Below are positions 32,168-38,537 of a DNA stretch of 38,537 nt, piece after piece; position 1 is the stretch's first letter; each line of letters opens with the position of its first letter. The position numbers and the translations under genes are program-made. This DNA is from Thermoplasmata archaeon (GTDB lineage Archaea; Thermoplasmatota; Thermoplasmata; Lutacidiplasmatales; UBA184): the NCBI GenBank assembly GCA_021826685.1, contig JAKAYT010000011.1, forward strand, positions 1-38,537. Direction: 5' to 3'. A model generated the notes under the pieces. It worked only from the letters and a program-made list of their open reading frames with translations. It did no database searches and was not told where the DNA came from.

Positions 32168-34194
32168 TCGATCCCGGCAGCGTTGTCTTTCTCGCGGCGG
32201 TGGCTGCGCTCTTCGCCGCGGCGCCCGTCGCGTTCGTGCGACGGCGCGCAGGCTACACCCTCTCGCTCGCGGGAAGCCTCCTCGTGGTCACGGCCGCCAC
32301 GTGGGCACTCGCCGTCGGCCCGTTCACCGTCGTGAGCTGGACCGGGGTGCTCGGCTCGGACGTGAGCCTGCGGCTCGACGCGCTCTCCGCGTTCTTCGTG
32401 CTCGTCGCCGGGATCGTCTGGACCGCGACGTCGTTCTATTCGATCGGGTACGATGACGAGCCGAGCGCCGGACTCGCCGTCTCCTACGCGCTGACCCTCG
32501 GATCGATCGCAATCCTGATCACGGCGACGGACTGGCTCCTCTTCCTCGCGGCGTGGGAGGCGATGACCCTCGCCGCGTACTGGATGATTCTCGAGGCTCT
32601 CGGGCGGCCATCCCGGGTCTACTCGGCCGCGTTCGTCTTCCTCGCCTTCGGCGAAGCGAGCACGCTTCTGGTCGCGGTCATGATCGCAGCCACCTACTCG
32701 ACGACCGGCACGTTCGCGATGACCGCGATCACGGTCGCCGGTCCTCTCGCCTCCGTGATCTTTGTCGCCGCGGTCGTCGGCTTTGGCCTCAAGATGGGCG
32801 TCGCGCCGTTCCACATGAGCGAATGGTTGCCGATTGCCCACTCCTCAGCCCCGTCCAACGCCTCGGCGGTGCTCAGTTCGACTCTGACGCTCGCCGGCGT
32901 CTACGGTCTCTTCCGCGTGGTGACGCTCCTGCCCACCGGCCCCAGCTGGTGGGGGGCGCTCTTGCTCGTCATCGGAGCGGTCTCGGCGCTCCTAGGCGCA
33001 ATCTTCGCCTCGGTCAGCGAGCACGCGAAGGGCCTGCCGGCGTACAGCACGATTGAGAACAACGGCCTCATCCTCGTGGCGCTCGGCATCGCGCTCGTCG
33101 CTCGGGCCCAGGGCCTTCCGACACTCGCGACGTTCGCGTTGTACGCCGCACTATTCCAGGCGTTCGCCCACGCGGTCACGAAGGCGGCGCTTTTCCTCTT
33201 CGCCGGAGACGTCGAGCGAACGATGCGCACCTACGATCTCACTCGCGTCCGGGGTGGCCTGAAGGACGCTGATCAGCTGGCGAGTGGCGCCTCGGTCGTC
33301 GCCGCGCTCAGTCTCGCGGCCGCGCCTCCGCTTGCAGGGTTTGTCAGCGAGTGGATGATCTTAGAGTCGCTCTTCCAGTCCTACCAGTTCGGTCAGCCGA
33401 CACTCGAGTTCATCGGCCTCCTCTCCGGCGCGATCGTAGCGCTCGCCGCTGGCCTCGTCCTGGTCGCGATGCTGAAGTTCATCGGCTTCACCGCGCTCTG
33501 GAAACCGACACACTCGGCGGGAGCCGTCCCTGCCCGGGGACTCGCGGCCCCGATCGCGGCCCTCGCCGGCGTAGTCGTGGCGCTGGGGGTGCTCGCGCCG
33601 TGGGTTCTCGTCTTCGTAACACCGACCGCCTCGCAGCTGCTCGGCACGACGGCAATCGCGCCGATCGGCGGATTGCTCGCAATCCCGACCGGTTGGTCGA
33701 TCATCTCCACGACCCCGGCACTTTCGATGTTCGGAATCCTTTCCCCTCCGGCGATATCGATCGCGCTCGCGGTCGGCGCGCTGCCGGCGATTGCTTACTA
33801 CGCTGCAGGTCGCCGGCGCGCGCTCCGGCGGGCCGACGCCTGGTCCGGCGGGAGGGCCCCTCCGAGGACGAGCGAGACGTACACGAGCTTCGGCTACAGC
33901 ACGGGGATGCGGATCATGCTCCACAGCATCCTCGGCACGCGCGAGATACGCCGGAGCGCGGGTCCATTGGGGACGATCTCCGAAATCCGTAGCCCGGAAA
34001 CGTACGACGTCGAGCTCGAGGTCCTGGACGTCTTCAAGTCCTTCTACGACGTGCTCGTGCGACTCGTCGGCGGAACGGCGGTCGCCCTTCAGCGGGCGAT
34101 CATGCCTGGCCGCGTCGGGCGCTACCTCGCCTACATCCTCAGCATGACGCTGATCGTGATCGTCTACGTCGCAATCGCCTTCGGGCCGCGGTAG
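32164..34194 (+). CDS. Ehr complex ion-pumping subunit, HyfB/NuoL-like
   Basis: A 676-aa antiporter-type subunit with 14 or more helices. The TM5 Glu is in FLAAWEAMTLAAYW, and the TM7 Lys in GFGLKMGVAPFHMSEWLPIAHSSAPSNASAVLSS. Further markers are STIENNGLI and FAHAVTKAALFLFAGDVER. An extra C-terminal region (about 570-676) ends in a last hydrophobic helix, as in HyfB. The GTG overlaps the small-subunit stop. It ends 19 bp before the convergent UspA gene. Together with the HyfF-like protein it gives two potential H+ or Na+ channels per complex. No HyfD (NuoN) gene is present. Confidence 0.92.
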   Translation: MIDPGSVVFLAAVAALFAAAPVAFVRRRAGYTLSLAGSLLVVTAATWALAVGPFTVVSWTGVLGSDVSLRLDALSAFFVLVAGIVWTATSFYSIGYDDEPSAGLAVSYALTLGSIAILITATDWLLFLAAWEAMTLAAYWMILEALGRPSRVYSAAFVFLAFGEASTLLVAVMIAATYSTTGTFAMTAITVAGPLASVIFVAAVVGFGLKMGVAPFHMSEWLPIAHSSAPSNASAVLSSTLTLAGVYGLFRVVTLLPTGPSWWGALLLVIGAVSALLGAIFASVSEHAKGLPAYSTIENNGLILVALGIALVARAQGLPTLATFALYAALFQAFAHAVTKAALFLFAGDVERTMRTYDLTRVRGGLKDADQLASGASVVAALSLAAAPPLAGFVSEWMILESLFQSYQFGQPTLEFIGLLSGAIVALAAGLVLVAMLKFIGFTALWKPTHSAGAVPARGLAAPIAALAGVVVALGVLAPWVLVFVTPTASQLLGTTAIAPIGGLLAIPTGWSIISTTPALSMFGILSPPAISIALAVGALPAIAYYAAGRRRALRRADAWSGGRAPPRTSETYTSFGYSTGMRIMLHSILGTREIRRSAGPLGTISEIRSPETYDVELEVLDVFKSFYDVLVRLVGGTAVALQRAIMPGRVGRYLAYILSMTLIVIVYVAIAFGPR

Positions 34195-34213
34195 CTCCGG
34201 GGTGGGGGTCCGA

Positions 34214-34645
34214 CTATGGGACGACGAGCACGGGCTGCTCGGCCGGGGTGAGGAGCGAGTTCGACACCGACCCCAGCCATGCCTTGGAAGCCGGGCCGAG
34301 CCCTCGGGTGCCGACGACGACTAGGTCGGCGCCGACCTCCTTCGCGACCGAACGGAGGAGCTCGGCGGCCGGCCGGTCTCGCTGGACGGCGGTGAAGGGG
34401 ATCGAGGCGCCCGCGGCCCGTTCGGCCCATCCCGCGACGGCCGCGGCAATCGCCTGCTCGACCGACACCGACTCCTCCTCCGTCGCCGGCTCGACCTGCT
34501 CGGGATCGCGCTCCTGAGCGTGGACGAGGTAGATTCGCCCGCCCCCGGCCCGGGCAATCTCGAGGGCGAGAGACATCGCGCGCCCGGCGGCCGGCGACCC
34601 ATCGAACCCGACGACGATCGCGCGGGGGGAGGGCGTGCCGCTCAC
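34214..34645 (-). CDS. Universal stress protein, UspA family, ATP-binding type
   Basis: A 143-aa single-domain UspA protein. The first strand and acidic residue (AIVVGFDGSPAAGRAM) and the nucleotide loop G-x2-G-x9-G-S (GTRGLGPASKAWLGSVSNSLL) are both intact, so it should bind ATP. The C-terminus PAEQPVLVVP is typical. The GTG at 34645 overlaps the stop of the upstream gene as GTGA, implying the two are made together. Its role is general stress adaptation; no specific partner is known from sequence. Confidence 0.93.
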   Translation of the reverse strand: MSGTPSPRAIVVGFDGSPAAGRAMSLALEIARAGGGRIYLVHAQERDPEQVEPATEEESVSVEQAIAAAVAGWAERAAGASIPFTAVQRDRPAAELLRSVAKEVGADLVVVGTRGLGPASKAWLGSVSNSLLTPAEQPVLVVP

Positions 34646-35103
34646 GGGGCGCCCCTGCGCGGAAGGTAGCGTTCCGTCGCGACCGAGGTCGCGGGCGACG
34701 GAGGCGGCACCGCCCGGCGCGACGTGCGAAGGATCGACTCGAGGGCCTTCACACGGCGCGCGAGCAGTGCGTTCTCGCGAAAGTACTCGGAGGCTCGGAA
34801 GTGCGACTCGGCCTCCGCTCCCGAACTATCGGCGAGGGCCCTCGCGAGCTCGGCGATCCGTTCCTCGGCGCTTTTCGCGGAGATCGGGGGTTTCACCGGC
34901 TCCGGCAGGAGCCGAGCGATCGTCACCAGCCAGTGGTAGAACTCCTCCGGGCCGACCTCTTGTAGGTCGATCCATGGTCGCAGCGCGGCCACCACGCCCG
35001 GCGGGGGCGGCCCCCAAGGTGCCTCGCGCGCGGACGCTTCGGGCCAGTCCTCCGGCCGTTGGTCGCGTCCCGCGTCCCCTTCGGATCGTTTCCCCTGGGT
35101 CAT
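34642..35103 (-). CDS. Hypothetical protein co-translated with UspA
   Basis: A 153-aa soluble protein. The N-terminal 40 residues are hydrophilic and Pro/Gly-rich. The middle (about 42-70, LRPWIDLQEVGPEEFYHWLVTIARLLPEP) and a long charged helical stretch (about 78-130, with a heptad-like Leu/Ala pattern) suggest a helical or coiled-coil protein. No Cys and no membrane helix are present. The ATG has a strong AAGGAGGAG immediately upstream. I do not recognise a family; it may be a regulator or partner of the UspA protein it precedes. Confidence 0.72.
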   Translation of the reverse strand: MTQGKRSEGDAGRDQRPEDWPEASAREAPWGPPPPGVVAALRPWIDLQEVGPEEFYHWLVTIARLLPEPVKPPISAKSAEERIAELARALADSSGAEAESHFRASEYFRENALLARRVKALESILRTSRRAVPPPSPATSVATERYLPRRGAP

Positions 35104-35201
35104 CTCCTCCTTCCCCAGGGGTCATCGGCCCGGTGGCGGTTCGCGACCCGTTCGGATCGCGGGCTGACCCCACAGCCCATCCGTGATACGGCCGCTCCCG
35201 A

Positions 35202-35208
35202 GATAAAC
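35202..35208 (+). promoter_or_regulatory. Candidate TATA box for the small membrane protein
   Basis: GATAAAC about 60 nt before the ATG at 35265, in the divergent gap with the UspA operon. It predicts a leader of about 35 nt. Confidence 0.3.
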
Positions 35209-35264
35209 GCTGGGGAGGCGGTCCCGACCCCCTTCAAGTAGAGCGCCGGCTCTTCCGACTCGCC

Positions 35265-35882
35265 ATGCGCACTGTGACCCTCGCCGTCGGCATCGTGGCG
35301 TTGGTGCTCGGGGCGGGGCTCGTCGCGTTGAGCCTGTACTCCGGGCTCGCGCCGACAGGAGCCACGGCTCCCCCGGGACACGCTCTGACCCTCACGCCGT
35401 CGACGATCGGACCGCTTCGGGCGACCGTACGATGGACCGACGCGGGAGCGAACGACACCGTCTACGTCACCAGCGCTCCCGTTTCGTGCAGTTCCCCGAC
35501 CGGCGTCGTCGCGCGCGGGCTCGGGAACAACGGCTCGCTCTCGCTCGGGATGAACCCCGGGACGACGTACTATCTTTTCGGATGCACCGGCGCCGGCGGG
35601 GTCGTCCAACCGCACTTCACCTACACGCTCCTCGGGTTGACGATCTACCTCCTCCTCGGTATCTTCCTCCTCGCCGCGGGGGTCTTCATGCTGCTGATCG
35701 CGGTGCGACCCGCGGGACCGGCGGAGACAACGCCACCCGCGATGGAGGAGCCGGCGAGCCCACCCCCTACCCCCTCGAGCCCTGCGATGCCGGAGAACAT
35801 GCGGGTGCCTCCCATCTTCGATGAGGCGCCCGACGCGGATACTTCGTCCGCTCCGACTTCGCAGCCGCCTACCGCACCCTGA
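35265..35882 (+). CDS. Small membrane protein with extracellular domain and Pro-rich tail
   Basis: A 205-aa protein with an N-terminal hydrophobic segment (about 5-26), an external beta-rich domain of about 95 residues with two cysteines likely to form a disulfide (VSCSSP and FGCTG) and sequons NDT and NGS, a second transmembrane helix (about 121-147, LLGLTIYLLLGIFLLAAGVFMLLIAV), and a cytoplasmic or exposed tail rich in Pro, Ser and Thr with no predicted fold. The layout suggests both ends in the cytoplasm with a loop outside. I do not recognise a family. Its function is unknown, and it is not obviously operonic. Confidence 0.78.
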   Translation: MRTVTLAVGIVALVLGAGLVALSLYSGLAPTGATAPPGHALTLTPSTIGPLRATVRWTDAGANDTVYVTSAPVSCSSPTGVVARGLGNNGSLSLGMNPGTTYYLFGCTGAGGVVQPHFTYTLLGLTIYLLLGIFLLAAGVFMLLIAVRPAGPAETTPPAMEEPASPPPTPSSPAMPENMRVPPIFDEAPDADTSSAPTSQPPTAP

Positions 35883-35968
35883 GCAGGGCCCATGGATCCG
35901 AGATTGTCCCCGAAACCGGCGAAGTCCCGGGTCGGAGCCATTTACGGCTGCCCGCGAGTGGAGCGAGC

Positions 35969-36532
35969 ATGATTCGACCGCCCGGACGTCGTGGCGCCGT
36001 CCTGACGCCGGCGCAGGCCCGGGCGATCTACGCCTACAACGAGCGCCTCTTCGAACGGTACGTCCGCCGAATCCGTCGCCTGCCCGAGCGAGCGGTCCAC
36101 CGGCGGGAGGGGATCGGGCACCGGACGCTCTTCGGTACCCTCGTGCACATCCTGAACGTCCACGAGGTCTGGGTCGGGTACATCGTCCAGGGACGGACCT
36201 CGAACCCCGAGCTCGAGACCCTGTTCTCGGATCCGACGCGTCAGCCGAAGGACTGGGCCGGCTTTCGTACCTACGACCGAAGGGTCTGGAGGACCGTGAA
36301 CCGCTACTTGGAGGGTGTTAGCCCGCGCGCGCTCGCGCGACCCGTCCACGCCTCCTGGATGCCGGGCCGCTACGCCGCGGCCGACGGGCTCCTCCAAGCC
36401 ACATTCGAACAGGCGCATCACCTCGGCGAGATCATCGGTGTGATGTGGCAGCACGATCTCGCGCCGCCCGAGATGACGTGGGTCCGCGTCGGGCCAACGA
36501 CCGCATCGGGCCGGACGTCGGCGAGAGGTTAG
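35969..36532 (+). CDS. DinB/DfsB-family four-helix metalloprotein
   Basis: A 187-aa protein of the DinB-like helical-bundle superfamily, which usually binds one divalent metal through three His. Here the first His is H60 in LFGTLVHILNVHEVWVGYI, and the other two are in the late helix EQAHHLGEIIGVMWQHD. The spacing and hydrophobic pattern match the family (usual length 150-180 aa). Known relatives include thiol transferases for bacillithiol or mycothiol and many uncharacterised stress proteins. The substrate is unknown. The ATG at 35969 follows GAGCG; the gene appears monocistronic. Confidence 0.82.
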   Translation: MIRPPGRRGAVLTPAQARAIYAYNERLFERYVRRIRRLPERAVHRREGIGHRTLFGTLVHILNVHEVWVGYIVQGRTSNPELETLFSDPTRQPKDWAGFRTYDRRVWRTVNRYLEGVSPRALARPVHASWMPGRYAAADGLLQATFEQAHHLGEIIGVMWQHDLAPPEMTWVRVGPTTASGRTSARG

Positions 36533-36541
36533 CACACGGTC

Positions 36542-36549
36542 CAATATCC
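36542..36549 (+). promoter_or_regulatory. Candidate TATA box for the surface glycoprotein
   Basis: CAATATCC, just after the DinB stop, about 70 nt before the ATG at 36617. It predicts a leader of about 45 nt that includes GGTAGAAGGAACG before the start. Confidence 0.38.
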
Positions 36550-36616
36550 ACGGACCATCGAGAAACGAGTGACTATCTGCCCTTCGAGTGTGGGAGGGGG
36601 CGAGGTAGAAGGAACG

Positions 36617-38011
36617 ATGTCGACTCATTCTGCGCTACGAGCGACGGTTCGCGGCCCGTTGGTCGTGGGTACGGTACTCGCGGTTCTCGTTGCGAGCCTG
36701 TTCGTGGCGCCGGCCCTAGGGCTCGGAGGTAACCCCGCGGCCCAGGCGGTGCCGCTCCCCTCGTTGGCGGGGAGCTTGGCGTCGGGGTCGTACGGCAACG
36801 TCACCAACACGACGTTCAACGGGACCGTATTCGGCGGCGTGTACTACGGCAATGCGAGCTATGGGTTTGTCGTGAACGAAACCACTACCAACGTGAGCGC
36901 CAATGTCTCCGCGGTCCACTATCAAGAGACGGTCGGGATCTATTTCCACCTCGAATTCTGCCGGCCCAACTGTTCGGCCCCGGTCGAGACGGCCAACATC
37001 ACCTACGTTGCCTCGGAGGTCCACGATAGCTGGGCGAACCTGACCGACAACGCGACCGTCACCGTGTACAACGGATCGTCCCGCTTCGAAGGAGAGAACC
37101 GGACTGGCACGCCGGCCACGGCGATCGGACTGATCAACGCGACCACGCAAAGCCGCTCTCACGACTCCGGGGCCATGTACGTCACGGTCGAATCCACACG
37201 CACCAATGGCACCAATGCGACCCCCCCAACGCCCCGCACGTACTCGGTGGTGGCGGACGGGACCTTCGCCTCGAACTCGAGCGTCGCGTTCAACCCGGCG
37301 CTGGGCCTCTACCCGACCGGGAACCTGACCCGGGGCGAGCTCTGGTCCAGCACCGCCGCGTACAGCCTGGCCGGCGCGTGGACCGCCCAGTGGTCGATCA
37401 ATGTCTCGCTCCCGCACATCTCGGGAACCTCGACCGGCGGCGTCCACGGCTCGATCGGACCTCTCTCGGGCAACGTGACCCTCGTCGGGCAGAGTGGCTC
37501 GGACTGGGGGCATGTCGACGGAGACCATGCCGCGATCGTGCGGTTTGGTCTCAACACGCGGAACCTCGAGATGATCGGACCGTACGTGGTCGACGGCGCG
37601 GCGTCGGCGAGGGCTTGGGGCCAGGGGTGGGGCGGATCGTGGTCCAGCGTGGCGTTCGCCAGCGCGAGCGCCTCGCTCGGTCCGACGTACCTTCCGGTCT
37701 CGTTCGGTGGCAGCGTACGCGACCCGATGTCGGGCGTGACGTTCTCGGCGGCAGCGACGGACGCTTCGGGCGTCTCGGGCTTTGCCCAGAACGGGATCGC
37801 CCCTCAGACGGAGAATGCGCACCCGATGACCGCTAGCTCGGCGGGAACTACCGCCGCCTGCCTCCAGACAGGTTCCTGCTCGTCCGGCAGTACCTCGAGC
37901 CCGTCGCCATCGATGTTCGAGAGTGCGACGACCGCCTGGATCGTAGTAGGTGTGGTCGTGGCGGCCGTCGCGGCAGGAGCGATCGCGGTCGTACTGCGCC
38001 GACACCCATAG
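36617..38011 (+). CDS. Secreted, heavily N-glycosylated surface protein with C-terminal anchor
   Basis: A 464-aa extracellular protein. It has an N-terminal signal sequence (hydrophobic core about 15-34, VVGTVLAVLVASLFVAPALG), a long Thr/Asn/Ser/Gly-rich ectodomain and a C-terminal transmembrane anchor (about 438-458) followed by RRHP. About 20 Asn-x-Ser/Thr sequons lie mainly in the first 270 residues (e.g. NVT, NTT, NGT, NAS, NET, NVS), far above chance, pointing to dense N-glycosylation as in archaeal S-layer and pilus-associated proteins. The later region (about 270-420) is Gly/Ser-rich beta. The ATG at 36617 has AAGGAACG upstream. No enzyme motif is visible; S-layer, adhesin or pseudo-pilin-associated roles are all possible. 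Confidence 0.85.
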   Translation: MSTHSALRATVRGPLVVGTVLAVLVASLFVAPALGLGGNPAAQAVPLPSLAGSLASGSYGNVTNTTFNGTVFGGVYYGNASYGFVVNETTTNVSANVSAVHYQETVGIYFHLEFCRPNCSAPVETANITYVASEVHDSWANLTDNATVTVYNGSSRFEGENRTGTPATAIGLINATTQSRSHDSGAMYVTVESTRTNGTNATPPTPRTYSVVADGTFASNSSVAFNPALGLYPTGNLTRGELWSSTAAYSLAGAWTAQWSINVSLPHISGTSTGGVHGSIGPLSGNVTLVGQSGSDWGHVDGDHAAIVRFGLNTRNLEMIGPYVVDGAASARAWGQGWGGSWSSVAFASASASLGPTYLPVSFGGSVRDPMSGVTFSAAATDASGVSGFAQNGIAPQTENAHPMTASSAGTTAACLQTGSCSSGSTSSPSPSMFESATTAWIVVGVVVAAVAAGAIAVVLRRHP

Positions 38012-38162
38012 GTCGAGAGCCGGGAACCGCCCGTTCCGTTCTTCGGGATAGCGTATAGTGTCAGACGAGGAGTTCGTGTTCTTCGGGTCTCGTGGCTAAA
38101 GGGTCTCTTGCAGCTAGGATCGAGTCGTCGGCCGCTCGACTCGGCCATTACCGGTATCATCA

Positions 38163-38215
38163 CCACAAGCACGAGTCCAAAGGCCTTGTGGCTAAAATGC
38201 CCCTCTGTCGCTAAA
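38163..38215 (+). repeat. 53-bp direct repeat, copy 1
   Basis: It starts CCACAAGCACGAGTCC and ends TCTGTCGCTAAA; it differs from copy 2 by one base (C for G at 38203). The period between copies is 76 bp, leaving a 23-bp spacer. Confidence 0.9.
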
Positions 38216-38232
38216 TTCACTCCTTGACGGGA

Positions 38233-38273
38233 TTTTAGCCACAAGCACGAGTCCAAAGGCCTTGTGGCTAAAA
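38233..38273. repeat. Inverted repeat with 13-bp perfect arms
   Basis: TTTTAGCCACAAG (38233-38245) and CTTGTGGCTAAAA (38261-38273) are exact reverse complements around a 15-nt spacer. The arms contain two of the GTGGCTAAA units in opposite orientation. Confidence 0.85.
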
Positions 38274-38291
38274 TGCCCGTCTGTCGCTAAA
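38239..38291 (+). repeat. 53-bp direct repeat, copy 2
   Basis: Same unit as copy 1 with one mismatch. It is followed at once by a further GTCGCTAAA unit. Two copies with one 23-bp spacer do not make a CRISPR array. Confidence 0.9.
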
Positions 38292-38388
38292 ATCGGGTCG
38301 GGTGTCGCTAAAATCGGCCGTCGCAGGGTTTAGCCACAGGCGCGAACGGACCGGAAGGTTTCTAGGGTAGTACGTATTGCGTATCTTC

Positions 38389-38537
38389 ATGAGCGAGGCG
38401 TCCTCGATAGAGTGGACGGATTCGACTTGGAACCCGGTAACGGGGTGTACGAAGGTCAGTCAAGGCTGCAAACACTGCTACGCTGATCGGTTCGCAGAGA
38501 GGTTTCGCGGCGTCCCAGGTCATCCGTTCGAGCAAGG
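38389..38537 (+). CDS. DUF5131 (phage Gp37/Gp68-like) protein, truncated by the window edge
   Basis: The first 49 codons of a gene cut by the right end. The N-terminus [16 protein letters not shown] then [19 protein letters not shown] is diagnostic of the DUF5131 (Gp37/Gp68) family: start near IEWTD, a Cys in VTGC, and a C-x2-C in GCKHCYA, thought to bind an iron-sulfur cluster in a radical-SAM-like way. Members are found in phages, plasmids and mobile islands, often beside three-Cys-motif partner (TcmP) genes. The ATG at 38389 has only weak upstream signals (TTTCTAGG at about 38359). The rest, and any partner, lie outside this window. Confidence 0.85.
   Translation, partial: MSEASSIEWTDSTWNPVTGCTKVSQGCKHCYADRFAERFRGVPGHPFEQ

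Larger units (their letters stand above)
38092..38337. repeat. Iteron-like array: eight copies of GTSGCTAAA
   Basis: Forward copies of GTGGCTAAA or GTCGCTAAA begin at 38092, 38188, 38207, 38264, 38283 and 38304. Reverse copies (TTTAGCCAC) begin at 38234 and 38329. Several extend to GTCGCTAAAATCGG. Such clustering within 246 bp in a high-GC genome cannot be chance and resembles plasmid or viral iterons or a multi-site operator. Confidence 0.8.
38012..38388. other. 377-bp repeat-rich intergenic region before the DUF5131 gene
   Basis: No coding potential. It holds a 7-bp-arm hairpin (CGAGTCG 38121-38127 with CGACTCG 38137-38143), two 53-bp direct repeats, a 13-bp-arm inverted repeat and eight copies of GTSGCTAAA. 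Composition is visibly more AT-rich than the rest of the window. Confidence 0.8.

Noticed and set aside
27061-34194. Functional membrane-bound [NiFe] hydrogenase (Hyf/Mbh)
   Set aside because: All four nickel-ligand cysteines of the large subunit are replaced, so H2 chemistry is not expected despite the Hyf-like operon.
38163-38291. CRISPR array
   Set aside because: Only two repeat copies of 53 bp with one 23-bp spacer, and the repeats contain smaller iteron-like units; no cas genes are nearby.

Overview
The window is high-GC archaeal DNA, most likely from a Thermoplasmatota-type euryarchaeon. That assignment is inferred from gene content. The archaeal markers are the large subunit of DNA polymerase D (polC/DP2), the archaeal purine enzyme PurP, archaeal-style TATA boxes with very short leaders, and a tRNA gene interrupted by a bulge-helix-bulge intron. 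The phylum-level placement is a guess and would need a marker-gene tree. Gene density is very high, and most co-oriented neighbours overlap by ATGA or GTGA.

Left third (1-11.7 kb): ribonuclease Z and imidazolonepropionase (rnz-hutI), then a 71-aa basic protein made of two copies of one repeat, a 52-aa zinc ribbon, and a B12-dependent ribonucleotide reductase (nrdJ). A DHA2-type MFS exporter converges on nrdJ. Next comes a divergent DNA-repair-like locus: a DUF2400/TIGR02757 protein with an endonuclease-III-like four-cysteine tail plus a co-translated 130-aa protein on the minus strand, and a GNAT acetyltransferase plus a family X DNA polymerase with an eroded PHP domain on the plus strand.

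Middle (11.6-27 kb): one minus-strand run of seven overlapping or closely spaced genes encodes a three-subunit molybdenum hydroxylase (FAD, 2Fe-2S, Mo subunits), PurP, GcvT, NadC and NadA. A winged-helix regulator is divergent from it, with a perfect palindrome between its TATA box and start codon, and is co-translated with a 102-aa unknown protein. Then come the glyoxylate-shunt pair aceB-aceA, a tRNA-Arg(UCG) whose T-loop carries a 25-nt intron, and polC.

Right part (27-38.5 kb): a six-gene operon resembles hydrogenase-4/complex I (HyfC, E, F, G, I, B-like), but the catalytic subunit has lost all four nickel-binding cysteines. It is therefore best read as an energy-converting-hydrogenase-related (Ehr) complex rather than a hydrogenase. 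It is followed by a UspA protein with an unknown partner, a small membrane protein, a DinB-fold protein and a heavily N-glycosylated surface protein. The last 450 bases change character: eight copies of GTSGCTAAA (S = G or C), a 53-bp direct repeat and a long inverted repeat precede a truncated DUF5131 (phage Gp37/Gp68-like) gene. This looks like the edge of a mobile or defence island.

Functionally, the window couples histidine breakdown, the glyoxylate bypass, de novo NAD and purine synthesis and a redox-driven membrane ion pump. This suggests a heterotrophic, respiring archaeon growing on amino acids and C2 or fatty-acid-derived carbon (inference).
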